This document shows positions 7,605 to 15,540 of a DNA stretch of 64,000 nt, piece by piece (within the stretch, counting starts at the first letter, position 1; each line of letters opens with the position of its first letter). This DNA comes from Gemmatimonadota bacterium. GTDB lineage: Bacteria > Latescibacterota > UBA2968. The notes beneath the pieces were generated by a model. That model was given only the letters and a program-made list of their open reading frames with translations. It searched no databases and was not told the DNA's origin. The position numbers and the translations under genes are program-made. The stretch is taken from the NCBI GenBank assembly GCA_009838845.1, contig VXRD01000044.1:57932-121931 (forward strand), in the 5' to 3' direction.

Positions 7605-8896
7605 TCGTCTCGAAGAGCATCTGTTACTTGCCCTTCCCTCTCAGCTCGAAAGCTTATAGATTTGCCATCTTTAATGGTGAAAGTCACCGTGTAATACGGA
7701 TCGGTAGAAAAAACAAAGGTGTGATTTCCTATTGCACTGAGTGGCCGACCACCTACTCTGAGTGTACCTTCTGCAACTGATACTGGGAATGGCACGGGTG
7801 CCATAGTCGAACACCACTTATAGTTTCCTGTGTAGAGTTGGAGTTCAGCTTCTGACACATGGATTTCATTAATTACGATTTCAGGAATCCCCAAAATCAG
7901 GCGTGAAATTTGACTTTCAAGTTGTGTCTGTGGAGCAGAGTTGAGATTGCACAATACAGTGACTGTAAGACCATCATCGGGGTAAGCAGATAATTGGGCA
8001 CGAAATCCGTTTATGGTTCCGCCATGCTCAATTTTGCGATGTCCATTGAGATTGCTGATGAAAAAACCATATCCGTATGTAGTATGTTTTCCCCCTGTCA
8101 AAAGACCTGGCTCAATCATCTTATTATAGCTTTGTCGTGATATGAGTTTATTTTCGTTTAGTGTCGTCTGCCATTTCAGCAGGTCTAATACACTGGAACC
8201 CAATGAGCCTCCAGAGAATGGGTTATCCATGCCGATGGGGCGCGCCAAAACAAATTCATTATCCTTATGGTCATAACCTGTTGCAATATTCTTGACGTTT
8301 TTGATTTTCCCCAAATAGTAGGTGTCAAACATTTCCAAAGGTTGCCATACGTTCGCTTTGAGAAAGTCAGCATAGCTCATACCAGATACATTTTCGATTA
8401 TCAAGCCCAGGAGGTAATACCCTGAGTTATTGTACTGGAAATTTTCACCTGGGGAGAATTCAACGGGTTCTGACGAGAATAGATCAACGGTCTCCTGCCG
8501 GGAAAGATCGCGTTCAGATATTTCCCAAAATTTCTCGATATCTGTATAGCTTTTGATGCCCGATGTATGGTTGAGAAGCTGATCAATTGTGACTTTATGA
8601 TCTCTTTGGGGATAATTGGGCAGATAGTCCAGCATAATATCATTCAAATCCACCTTGCCCTGTTCAACAAGAATCATAACGGCGAGGGCTGTAAACTGTT
8701 TCGTTATTGAGCCAATTCGATAAACAGTATGTTCAGTAGCTTTTATTTTCTTATTTAAATCTGCATAGCCATATCCCCGCGCATGAATAACCTCATTGTC
8801 ACCCATAACACCCACTGATGCCCCTACCAATTGGGGCTCATTTATCGCATTTTCTATAATTGTATCAATTTGATCTTGAATGGTCACGTCTGGCAT
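7601..8896 (-). CDS. Serine hydrolase, beta-lactamase class C family
   Basis: Read from the ATG at 8896 (a TTG at 8917 is the other option), 431 residues. Catalytic motifs appear in order: S63-I-T-K66, Y155-N-N157 and, in the second half, EHGGTINGF (the HxG/KTG position). A C-terminal all-beta domain of about 100 residues (from about 335) resembles the lipocalin-like tail of class C related esterases. No signal peptide is seen, so it may be cytoplasmic, unlike the paralogue at 3998-5122. It is coupled to the phosphotransferase. Confidence 0.85.
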   Translation of the reverse strand: MPDVTIQDQIDTIIENAINEPQLVGASVGVMGDNEVIHARGYGYADLNKKIKATEHTVYRIGSITKQFTALAVMILVEQGKVDLNDIMLDYLPNYPQRDHKVTIDQLLNHTSGIKSYTDIEKFWEISERDLSRQETVDLFSSEPVEFSPGENFQYNNSGYYLLGLIIENVSGMSYADFLKANVWQPLEMFDTYYLGKIKNVKNIATGYDHKDNEFVLARPIGMDNPFSGGSLGSSVLDLLKWQTTLNENKLISRQSYNKMIEPGLLTGGKHTTYGYGFFISNLNGHRKIEHGGTINGFRAQLSAYPDDGLTVTVLCNLNSAPQTQLESQISRLILGIPEIVINEIHVSEAELQLYTGNYKWCSTMAPVPFPVSVAEGTLRVGGRPLSAIGNHTFVFSTDPYYTVTFTIKDGKSISFRAEREGQVTDALRDE

Positions 8897-9011
8897 AAAT
8901 TCACCATATATGTTCAACGATATTTTTTCAGATAGTGGGTTCGGAAGGACGCGTGAAGCCGTTGGTATAAGCCGTGCCGTATTTTTCTCAGCGGTCTTAG
9001 ATCATCAATAT

Positions 9012-9812
9012 TTAGACCTTCATAAAATCGCTGAAATTGATCTGCTTGGGTCTGCAATAGGTGAAATCAAAAAGTCGTTCAAACCCGATTTTTCGGTAAA
9101 TTGGCTCGCCTATTGATGACGCTTGAAGAGTTGAAATTTGAAAACCCCTCTCTAATGCATCCAGCAATGGTGCGATCGTTAAAGCAGTTCCAATTCCTTG
9201 ATTCCTGAATTCTGGCAAAACCATAACATTGTAGAGTCCAGCTACACCGGAAGAATAAAACATCATAGACCTGCCAACGACTTTTCCACCCAATGATCCT
9301 GAATAGAGTCGCAAATTTGGTTCTGATAATAGCCTCTCATAGAGGCTGAACTCAAAACCACTTCCCACTTGACACCATTGAGTGAGTTTTTCGATAGCAT
9401 CGACAACCTCGATAGCTACGTCTTCAGATTTATGAGAATCGAATTTGCATTCGCTCAGATCGGCAGCCATTGCAGGGCGCGAGAGAAACGGTTCAAAGTC
9501 TTTTTCTATCAGCCTTTCCTCCAGATTATCGGGTTTACTACTCACACTGAGTTTTATGACAGGTGGGGCGACAAAATCCCTTATTGCGTCCATGATCGCG
9601 TCAAGTCTTTCATCTACCTGTTGTGGGGCAAAGCAGGGAGAAAAAATAAAATTTGGCCACGAAGGTTTAGCTATAACCCAACTGACATCATCCTCTTCCA
9701 CAAGAGTACGGCCACCTTTCTGTGCAAGAAATTTGTAGATATCGTACAGATTGTTTTCATTCGCTGAAAACAAGTCCTCAAGTGATGTTGACTTCATGAT
9801 TGACCCTAACAT
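9012..9812 (-). CDS. GNAT family N-acetyltransferase
   Basis: A 266-residue protein. The C-terminal GNAT domain shows NVMVLPEFRNQGIGTALTIAPLL (motif A, R/Q-x-x-G-I-G) and then EPIYRKIGFERLFDF, the typical end of the fold. The N-terminal half is a divergent GNAT-like domain. The start at 9812 has GGAGA at a good distance. That ribosome site lies inside the 62-codon ORF, which overlaps this start by 7 bases, implying coupled translation. Confidence 0.82.
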   Translation of the reverse strand: MLGSIMKSTSLEDLFSANENNLYDIYKFLAQKGGRTLVEEDDVSWVIAKPSWPNFIFSPCFAPQQVDERLDAIMDAIRDFVAPPVIKLSVSSKPDNLEERLIEKDFEPFLSRPAMAADLSECKFDSHKSEDVAIEVVDAIEKLTQWCQVGSGFEFSLYERLLSEPNLRLYSGSLGGKVVGRSMMFYSSGVAGLYNVMVLPEFRNQGIGTALTIAPLLDALERGFQISTLQASSIGEPIYRKIGFERLFDFTYCRPKQINFSDFMKV

Positions 9813-9994
9813 AGAGTCTCCTGATTTTTTGAACTTTCTAAAAAGCGAAGGCGTTCTTCCATAGATAAATCTTTGGTCTGCAAATAATGCACTTGCCGAA
9901 TGAAGTGTATTTCCTGCATCATTTCATCATTCGGAAATTCCTTCTGAACGTCCTTCCAAATCTTATCCTGCTCTGCCTGGGTCATTTTCCTCAT
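9806..9994 (-). CDS. Small conserved ORF, copy 2
   Basis: A 62-residue paralogue of the ORF at 6164-6349 (start MRKMTQAEQDKIWKDV), differing mainly at the C-terminus. Its ribosome site, AAGGAGG six bases before the ATG, is formed by codons of a Nudix N-terminal fragment that ends here. The 3' end overlaps the GNAT start. No PIN remnant is beside this copy. Function unknown. Confidence 0.6.
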   Translation of the reverse strand: MRKMTQAEQDKIWKDVQKEFPNDEMMQEIHFIRQVHYLQTKDLSMEERLRFLESSKNQETLC

Positions 9995-10052
9995 AGATGA
10001 CCTCCTTGGATAACCGGCGCGGTTTTCGCTGTCCGTGGCTATCTGTAGTCAT
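9990..10052 (-). pseudogene. Nudix N-terminal fragment
   Basis: Twenty-one codons from an ATG at 10052 encode MTTDSHGQRKPRRLSKEVIY, matching residues 1-21 of the intact Nudix protein at 3423-3974. Resemblance ends exactly at ATCTATGAG, where the 62-codon ORF begins. The frame runs on for a few unrelated codons to a stop. Confidence 0.7.
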
Positions 10053-10059
10053 TCCTTCT

Positions 10060-10215
10060 TCACTTTTGGGAAACGTCCTTCTGGGATAGGCCCTTGTTTT
10101 TCCGAGTCTCAAGAATCTTCAAAGAAAATTCTACAAGTTGTTTCTCTTCTTCATAAAGTCTTCTAAATCGATCATTCTTGAGTGTTCCATTCAGGTGTTT
10201 TCTATAGGTCTTCAT
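10060..10215 (-). pseudogene. HigA-like antitoxin, N-terminal fragment
   Basis: An open frame of 51 codons from an ATG at 10215 reads MKTYRKHLNGTLKNDRFRRL, then EEEKQLVEFSLKILETRKNK and GLSQKDVSQK. This is the N-terminal helix plus the first part of the helix-turn-helix of XRE antitoxins of HigBA type. The frame stops in the HTH, and the Nudix fragment begins 8 bases later. No HigB toxin is adjacent. Confidence 0.6.
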
Positions 10216-10253
10216 CTATTGTCTCCTTCAACCCAATCAGTAGCGGCCAGTCT

Positions 10254-10892
10254 TTACCGCTCCTCAACTCGAAAACCACTAACGAATTCACGAATCACCC
10301 AAAGATGTTGATCTGGTTTATAAAGCGTTTGAATGTATCCTGTATCCCCAAAGGAAAATTCAATCCCCTGACCACTGACCGATGGCTGTGCACCAACTAT
10401 ACAACGCAACGCGGCATTTAAAATACCTCCGTGTGCGACCACCAGGTAGCGCCCTTTTCCTCGTCGGATCACTTTCTCCAGCGCCCGTGCGGCTCGACAG
10501 TGAAATGCCCAGGCACTCTCTCCCGCATCTGCACTTACAACATGGGGTTGAAAGGGATTGTGAAAATCAGGTAATGGATATCTGGCTCTGGCGACCTGAT
10601 GTGGCAAACCTGCAATTGGGCCATTATCCTTTTCCATCCAGTCTTCATCAAATTCGACACCTACCCCCAGGATGTTATCTACTATTTGGGCTGTCTCGCA
10701 GGCACGCTTTAATGGACTCGCAATAATCCTGTCAAATTTGATCTTTCTCGCCTTCAGTTCCTTTGCTCGGACTTCAGCTTGTTCACGACCCACGTCTGTA
10801 AGAGGTGCATCATATCGGCCCTCAATGACATTCTCGTCATCTGCTCGAGAGCGTCCGTGGCGCATGAACATAATCTTGATATCATCATTCAT
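10254..10892 (-). CDS. Histidine phosphatase family protein
   Basis: A 212-residue protein with the phosphoglycerate-mutase-like signature R11-H12-G13 near the N-terminus (phospho-histidine acceptor), G-R-Y-D-A-P-L-T-D-V-G, and the second catalytic His in LVVAHGGILNA. The family dephosphorylates sugar phosphates, nucleotides or related metabolites in the cytoplasm. The C-terminal 45 residues are a small extra beta segment. Gene order with the neighbouring methyltransferase suggests cotranscription but not a shared pathway. Confidence 0.88.
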   Translation of the reverse strand: MNDDIKIMFMRHGRSRADDENVIEGRYDAPLTDVGREQAEVRAKELKARKIKFDRIIASPLKRACETAQIVDNILGVGVEFDEDWMEKDNGPIAGLPHQVARARYPLPDFHNPFQPHVVSADAGESAWAFHCRAARALEKVIRRGKGRYLVVAHGGILNAALRCIVGAQPSVSGQGIEFSFGDTGYIQTLYKPDQHLWVIREFVSGFRVEER

Positions 10893-10914
10893 AAAATAAC
10901 TCCATCATCAATCT

Positions 10915-11022
10915 TTACATACTCTTACAAGGATCTCCGTTGAGTCCGAGGTGTTCGTAGAACTCTTTGCCCGGCTGGTCAAGAGGCTTCCCATACACCG
11001 GCTCAAAGACACTAAGGTCCAT
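10915..11022 (-). other. 35-codon ORF abutting the methyltransferase stop
   Basis: An ATG follows the TAG stop of the methyltransferase without a gap and opens a 35-residue frame containing FEPVYGKPLDQPGKEFYEHL. It may be a gene fragment or a short C-terminal exon of a lost gene. No family recognised. Confidence 0.3.
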
Positions 11023-11685
11023 CTACGAGCTATCTCTTTTGACGGCGAAGAAAAATGGGTGAACCTCCTCCGGCGCATTAGCACTTTTGGATCCACTTCC
11101 TACGGTGCCTTCCTGTTCAATCTGAAACCCATTCTCAATAAGAAATTTCTTGTAGGTAGAGGGGCCAAAGTTGCTCCAGTACATGGTCTCGCCGAAGAAA
11201 TCATCTTCAGTATATCCCGGCCCATCGTCGTACCTTGCAACCGTAAACAGAAGGAGGCCACCGGGCCGAAGCCATTGTGCAAATTTACGAAAGAGGTACT
11301 GATGCTCCTGTCTCGGGATATGGAAGATGGCGTAAAAGCTGACAATTGCATCGAAGCTACCTGAGGGGAATTCGGTCTTCATTACGTCGGCGATGATGAA
11401 TTCGGCTGTGGGGACGTTTTTCTTAGCTAAAGCGATCATGTTTGAGGAGATGTCGATCCCAGTGAGGCTGAATGTCCCGGCAAGATGTTGTGCAACCGGG
11501 ATACCAGCACCACATCCAACATCAAGGATCTTTGCACCAGGCAGCAGATGCTCAGTTATCAAGTTGAGTTCCGCTTCAGGTGTGATAAGCCTTTGCCCAG
11601 CGTAATCTCTCGCACACCGGTTATAAGCGGTCCTTACCAGGTCCCGATAATCGGTCTCCGGATCGTCAGCGATCTTGAATGGCAT
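11023..11685 (-). CDS. Class I SAM-dependent methyltransferase
   Basis: A 220-residue protein with motif I AKILDVGCGAGIPVA (51-64), D78 in GIDIS (motif II), and FDAIVSFYAIFHIP with the LRPGG turn (motifs IV-V). The compact single-domain form suits a small-molecule methyltransferase; the acceptor is unknown. It follows the EamA gene by about 30 bases and precedes the phosphatase, all in one direction. Confidence 0.88.
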   Translation of the reverse strand: MPFKIADDPETDYRDLVRTAYNRCARDYAGQRLITPEAELNLITEHLLPGAKILDVGCGAGIPVAQHLAGTFSLTGIDISSNMIALAKKNVPTAEFIIADVMKTEFPSGSFDAIVSFYAIFHIPRQEHQYLFRKFAQWLRPGGLLLFTVARYDDGPGYTEDDFFGETMYWSNFGPSTYKKFLIENGFQIEQEGTVGSGSKSANAPEEVHPFFFAVKRDSS

Positions 11686-11718
11686 AGGTTTCCTTTCTGA
11701 TATAAGTTATGCGTTCCT

Positions 11719-12627
11719 CTATCCGGTTCCGACGAGAACAAGCCCTGTGAAGATGATGGCGGTTCCGAGATATTTGGGGGTGTAGCCGGGTTCTTTGAGA
11801 CAGAGAATACCGAAAATAGTGCCCAGGGGAATGCTGATCTGGCAAAAAGTAACGGCATAGCTGATGTTTGAGACAAAAGCCAGACTGATCAGGACCAGAG
11901 TATATGCGACGGCCATGCCAGCACCTGCCAGCAGGGCACGAGATGCCCGCGTTTTCAGGATTTCCCACATCAGGATGTGACCGCGTTTTTGAAATAGAAC
12001 CCAAATGCCCAGCCAGAGGGAGGTAATGAGGCCTTCAAAAAAGGCATAGAGGATCGTAGCCTGCCAGCCTGCAATGGGAAGGGCGGGAGTATCTCTGAGG
12101 AAGCGCAAAGCCTCGTCGTCGATGATCGAATAACCGGCTGAGGCGAAGGCGGCCATCAATGCAAACAATACCGATGAAGTCAGGTAGTTGTCAATATGGA
12201 AATCACTCAAATGCTTCATGGGCAGGATAAACATCCCAATGACAACCAGAGCAATGCCCCAAATGCACTGTGCACTGACCTGATCGGCACGGTCAAAAAA
12301 AAGCGTCACGATAATGACCACGATGACCGGAGAGGACCGGGCGATGGGGTAGAGGATGGACAGGTCGCCTCTCTGGTAGGCGTTGGCCAACCCGAGGATG
12401 TAGATGGTCTGGAAAATACCTGTTGCGATAAGCAAGAGCCATACGGAGGTAGGGAATGTGGGAATTGCCGATCCGAATAGGATGAGTGCGGGAATCAGGC
12501 ACAGAGTCCCGAATGTGTTGACCAGGAGGAAGAAGGCAGAGGACGGGTGTTCCCGCTTACACAACAGGTTCCAGCCTACGTGAGTGAAGGCGGAGATGAG
12601 GATGAGGATGATGGCGGTGAGGGTCAA
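11719..12627 (-). CDS. EamA/DMT-superfamily transporter
   Basis: A 302-residue integral membrane protein with ten hydrophobic segments in two five-helix halves (EamA repeats), starting MTLTAIILILISAFTHVGWN, with the conserved P-I-A-R-S-S-P in the first half. Members export amino acids, nucleotides or drugs. The C-terminus G-T-A-I-I-F-T-G-L-V-L is typical. Inner membrane. Substrate unknown. Confidence 0.87.
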   Translation of the reverse strand: MTLTAIILILISAFTHVGWNLLCKREHPSSAFFLLVNTFGTLCLIPALILFGSAIPTFPTSVWLLLIATGIFQTIYILGLANAYQRGDLSILYPIARSSPVIVVIIVTLFFDRADQVSAQCIWGIALVVIGMFILPMKHLSDFHIDNYLTSSVLFALMAAFASAGYSIIDDEALRFLRDTPALPIAGWQATILYAFFEGLITSLWLGIWVLFQKRGHILMWEILKTRASRALLAGAGMAVAYTLVLISLAFVSNISYAVTFCQISIPLGTIFGILCLKEPGYTPKYLGTAIIFTGLVLVGTG

Positions 12628-12692
12628 GGCGACATTTTTCGAATTATGGAATCAGGAGGGTATCTTATCGTAAAAAACGGGCAAGTCGAGTA

Positions 12693-12995
12693 CTACACTT
12701 TATTTCGCGCTTCTAACCATCGCTTTAGCGAACGTTGGCTCTCTCTCGAAGGTCGGCCAGCCCATACATTTTCGACACTAATATCCTCATCTAAATCAGG
12801 CCAATGGATGCCTTCACCCCGACCGATGAGGCGCCAATTATTGCGCTCCTGAAGAGTGCCATGCAATAGACGAGGATACCATTCTAAAGGGACGCTTATG
12901 CTTCGTCCATCAACTAAGTCTATCATTAGTGATTCATCGTCGATAGAGATACGCTCCGCAAGCGTAGGCTGAATTTCAATCATTGAAATACTCAT
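12693..12995 (-). CDS. DUF2442 domain protein
   Basis: Read from the ATG at 12995, about 100 residues, with the DUF2442 pattern V-x-L-x-D-G-R-x-I-x-V-P-L-x-W-Y-P-R-L (about residues 26-44), then W-R-L-I-G-x-G-x-G-I-H-W-P-x-L-D-E-D-I-S-V. DUF2442 proteins commonly pair with DUF4160 and are considered a possible toxin-antitoxin or regulatory couple, although the function is unproven. The start overlaps the DUF4160 end. A decayed copy of this junction lies at 6530-6655. Confidence 0.85.
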   Translation of the reverse strand: MSISMIEIQPTLAERISIDDESLMIDLVDGRSISVPLEWYPRLLHGTLQERNNWRLIGRGEGIHWPDLDEDISVENVWAGRPSRESQRSLKRWLEARNKV

Positions 12996-13212
12996 TCCAG
13001 AACTCCACGATATCGTCTTGTTTGTCCTCAATAATTCTTCTGATACGTCTCAGATCCACACTGCGAAAACCTCTACTTCTCTGTAATCGGATAGGTTCTA
13101 TCCAAAACTTTGCGATAGAATCATCTCTTTCCACATGAACATGAATCGGTTCATCCCGGTCACCTGCATAAAAGAAAAATCGGTAGGGACCGTTTGAAAA
13201 AAAAGTTGGCAT
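12976..13212 (-). CDS. DUF4160 domain protein
   Basis: A 78-residue protein of the usual DUF4160 size: MPTFFSNGPYRFFFYAGDRD, EPIHVHVERDDSIAKFWIEP and RRIRRIIEDKQDDIVEFWNE show the conserved G-x-x-x-x-F-Y-S/A-x-D, E-P-x-H-V-H-V and C-terminal helix. It overlaps and precedes DUF2442 in an operon, the standard arrangement. Confidence 0.88.
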   Translation of the reverse strand: MPTFFSNGPYRFFFYAGDRDEPIHVHVERDDSIAKFWIEPIRLQRSRGFRSVDLRRIRRIIEDKQDDIVEFWNEYFND

Positions 13213-13331
13213 GTACGTATATCATTGTTTTACAATGAAATGAAATCAAAGAATAATTTTCAATGGAATATGGAAAATGTCAAGGAGAATGTGTTCAGAG
13301 AGCAGAACAACCAAAGGTAGTAAAGGGGTAT

Positions 13332-14597
13332 TCAAGCCTCCGCCAACTCGAATTTACTCTCAAACGCAGTCAGGGATTCTTGCATTTCACTTGCCAATGC
13401 CCTTGAGTCGGACGCTTCTGTTAGGTTCCTGGTTTCCCAGGGATCCGCTTCCATGTCGAAGAGCTGGATTACTGGATCGTCCTCATAGGTAATGAGCTTA
13501 TGTGTGTTGGTGCGGAGCATTTTACCGCCTCCGGTGGCGTGTGCAACTACAAAATCCCGCCAATCTGGATTTTTACCCTCAGCAATCGCACGCAGGCTGT
13601 ATCCCCGCATCATGGGAGGTGGCGAAATCCCGGCATAATCACAAACTGTCGGAAACACATCCACGCCCGATACGAGATGCTCGTGGTCGATCACCTGTTC
13701 TTCGATGTGACCGGGCCAGCTCATGATAAAGGGTACCCGCGCAGCTTCATCGTATAGAAAGCTCTTAAAGACCATCTTGTGCCGAATATGCCCGTCCCCA
13801 TGGTCGGATGTAAGGATCACGACCGTATTGTCCTTAAATGCTGAGTTCTCGAGTGCGTCCAGGATCAAACCGATCTGTCCATCCACCTTTTCAATGTAGC
13901 GGTAGTAGGTCCAAATATAGTAACGGTAGAGTTTCTCTTCCCACTTTTCCATACCGGATTCTTCGCCCTGATCTGCCAGTTTCTGATTCCGGGAGCTTAT
14001 GATTTTTTTCGGTTCCGCCATGTCTGTCTCGAAATTGGGAGGTAGTGGAGGAAGGTCGTCAATCTCGAGGAACGGCATCTTCCCGTCGTGCATCGTATGC
14101 GTCAGTACAAAGGAGCAGATATCGTGCGGATTCAAGAGTCCGACTGACAGGAAGAAGGGTTCTTTCTTCTGGTAGTTCTGGAGAAATCCGATCGCACTGC
14201 GGGTCGAAGCAATGTCTCCGGTCTCAGCCGTATTCCGCGGATCGGGGCAGATATGGTGGAAACTCTGTGCGACATCTCTGCCGGGAATATGCCATTTTCC
14301 GCTGTAGTAGGCGTTGTAACCATTTTTGTTCAGCCATTGTCCCAGGTCCGGCATGGATGGAACCATGTTGGCACCGTTAGTTACTACTCCGTTTTCGGGT
14401 GTGTGGCGCCCGGTAAACCAACTCGCACGCGCTGGACAGCAGACTGGATTGGCACTATAGGATTTTGCAAAGCTGATACCTCTTGCTGCAAGCCGGTCCA
14501 TACAGGGTGTCTTCACGTCATTGCACCCCAGATGTCCAAGGGCTTCCGCGCTGTGCTGGTCGGTTGTAATCAGAAGGATATTTGGTCTCTGTTCCAT
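13332..14597 (-). CDS. Sulfatase (formylglycine-dependent, Cys type)
   Basis: A 421-residue type I sulfatase. NILLITTDQHS (6-16) supplies the metal-binding Asp/Gln. The sulfatase signature is C53-C-P-A-R57 followed by SWFTGR. Later motifs are GKWHIPG and VVILTSDHGD, giving the second pair of metal ligands. C53 needs conversion to formylglycine by an FGE enzyme not found here. No signal peptide is seen, so it may act in the cytoplasm on imported sulfated sugars. It starts 3 bases after the stop of the 14601-15326 gene, so they form an operon. Confidence 0.92.
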   Translation of the reverse strand: MEQRPNILLITTDQHSAEALGHLGCNDVKTPCMDRLAARGISFAKSYSANPVCCPARASWFTGRHTPENGVVTNGANMVPSMPDLGQWLNKNGYNAYYSGKWHIPGRDVAQSFHHICPDPRNTAETGDIASTRSAIGFLQNYQKKEPFFLSVGLLNPHDICSFVLTHTMHDGKMPFLEIDDLPPLPPNFETDMAEPKKIISSRNQKLADQGEESGMEKWEEKLYRYYIWTYYRYIEKVDGQIGLILDALENSAFKDNTVVILTSDHGDGHIRHKMVFKSFLYDEAARVPFIMSWPGHIEEQVIDHEHLVSGVDVFPTVCDYAGISPPPMMRGYSLRAIAEGKNPDWRDFVVAHATGGGKMLRTNTHKLITYEDDPVIQLFDMEADPWETRNLTEASDSRALASEMQESLTAFESKFELAEA

Positions 14598-14600
14598 CGC

Positions 14601-15326
14601 TTATGACCCCTCTTTCTTGAGGATCACTGTCCGACGCGTACTCACCACGAGAAATAATCTTCCATTCGCATCTACATAATAACAGGTGGGAATAACGGAT
14701 TCTCCGTAGTGGCAATACACATCTGCAGTCACAGCACTTTGATCTGTTGTGATCTTCGATGTCCCGCGATAAATTAGAAACTGATTTTCCCGGATCATTG
14801 AGAATTCTTCTATCAGGTCAAATGCGTGCTTTGTAGTGTCCTTTCTCACGGCCAGACGCTGGACTGCGTCAAAAAGACACCAGTCGGCGGTATAGGGCCC
14901 AAGCGTCTTTGAATGCGCAGGCTCTTTATCATCCATAAAAAGCCGGCTATTTCGGATTTCTCCTTTCTGGGTGTATTCAACCAGTCCTTTTCCCGCCGGG
15001 CTTCCGTTGGAATACTTTAGCGTCCAGGTCTTTGGAGATGTGAGTGCGTTATTCTCGCATTGTGCATCGATCTCTGTCGTGTTATCGAACTTCAGGTCCG
15101 AGCAGGTGATCCCCAAATGACGGTCTTCACCTTCATTCCTGGCGGAAATCCTGAGCGTAGCCTCAGGTTCGTGAGACCTGCTGGGAGTCCCTCGCTTCGT
15201 CCGGATGTTCATCCAGTAGATATCGTATGTCTGCTCTCCCGGTGCCTCTGGATCAAAGGCTCCGACAGGTAAACCGTATTTGTTCAATACCCTCTTTGTG
15301 TGGATATACTCCCATGGCTCAGCCAT
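14601..15326 (-). CDS. Conserved protein of unknown function, sulfatase partner
   Basis: A 241-residue, beta-rich soluble protein that I do not recognise. The start is taken at the ATG at 15326, which has GGAG at 7 bases; a GTG two codons upstream is too close to that site. The sequence has regular beta-strand alternation and W/Y-rich segments (TWTLKYSNG, TADWCLFDAVQRL), in keeping with a carbohydrate-binding or lipocalin-like sheet. It ends 3 bases before the sulfatase start, which suggests a joint role in handling a sulfated substrate. Confidence 0.6.
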   Translation of the reverse strand: MAEPWEYIHTKRVLNKYGLPVGAFDPEAPGEQTYDIYWMNIRTKRGTPSRSHEPEATLRISARNEGEDRHLGITCSDLKFDNTTEIDAQCENNALTSPKTWTLKYSNGSPAGKGLVEYTQKGEIRNSRLFMDDKEPAHSKTLGPYTADWCLFDAVQRLAVRKDTTKHAFDLIEEFSMIRENQFLIYRGTSKITTDQSAVTADVYCHYGESVIPTCYYVDANGRLFLVVSTRRTVILKKEGS

Positions 15327-15332
15327 TTTCAC

Positions 15333-15540
15333 GCTCCTTTCTGAGGCAGGCTCTCAATGGACGACATGCAGATTCTACGACATACTGAGGGGAAGTGCAA
15401 GTATCATCTGGTATGGATTTCGAAAGAGGGTTGGAAAATGCTCTATGACCCATTTTGGCTGGGCTTGACCTGCAAAGGCGAAGTCGCTATTGTATTGGGT
15501 CACGAATAGTGCTGTAGGAGCAACTGATGGAGGGCCGATG
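15333..15540. other. Divergent intergenic region
   Basis: About 200 bases between the minus-strand gene pair and the plus-strand sulfatase. It must carry both promoters. I see no clear -35/-10 pair, operator or terminator. Confidence 0.4.

Noticed and set aside
652..12627. Whole region as a classic chromosomal integron cassette array
   Set aside because: The gene content and common strand fit, but most spacers are 9-80 bases and lack paired RYYYAAC/GTTRRRY sites; only scattered half-sites such as GGCTAAC are seen, and no integrase is present.
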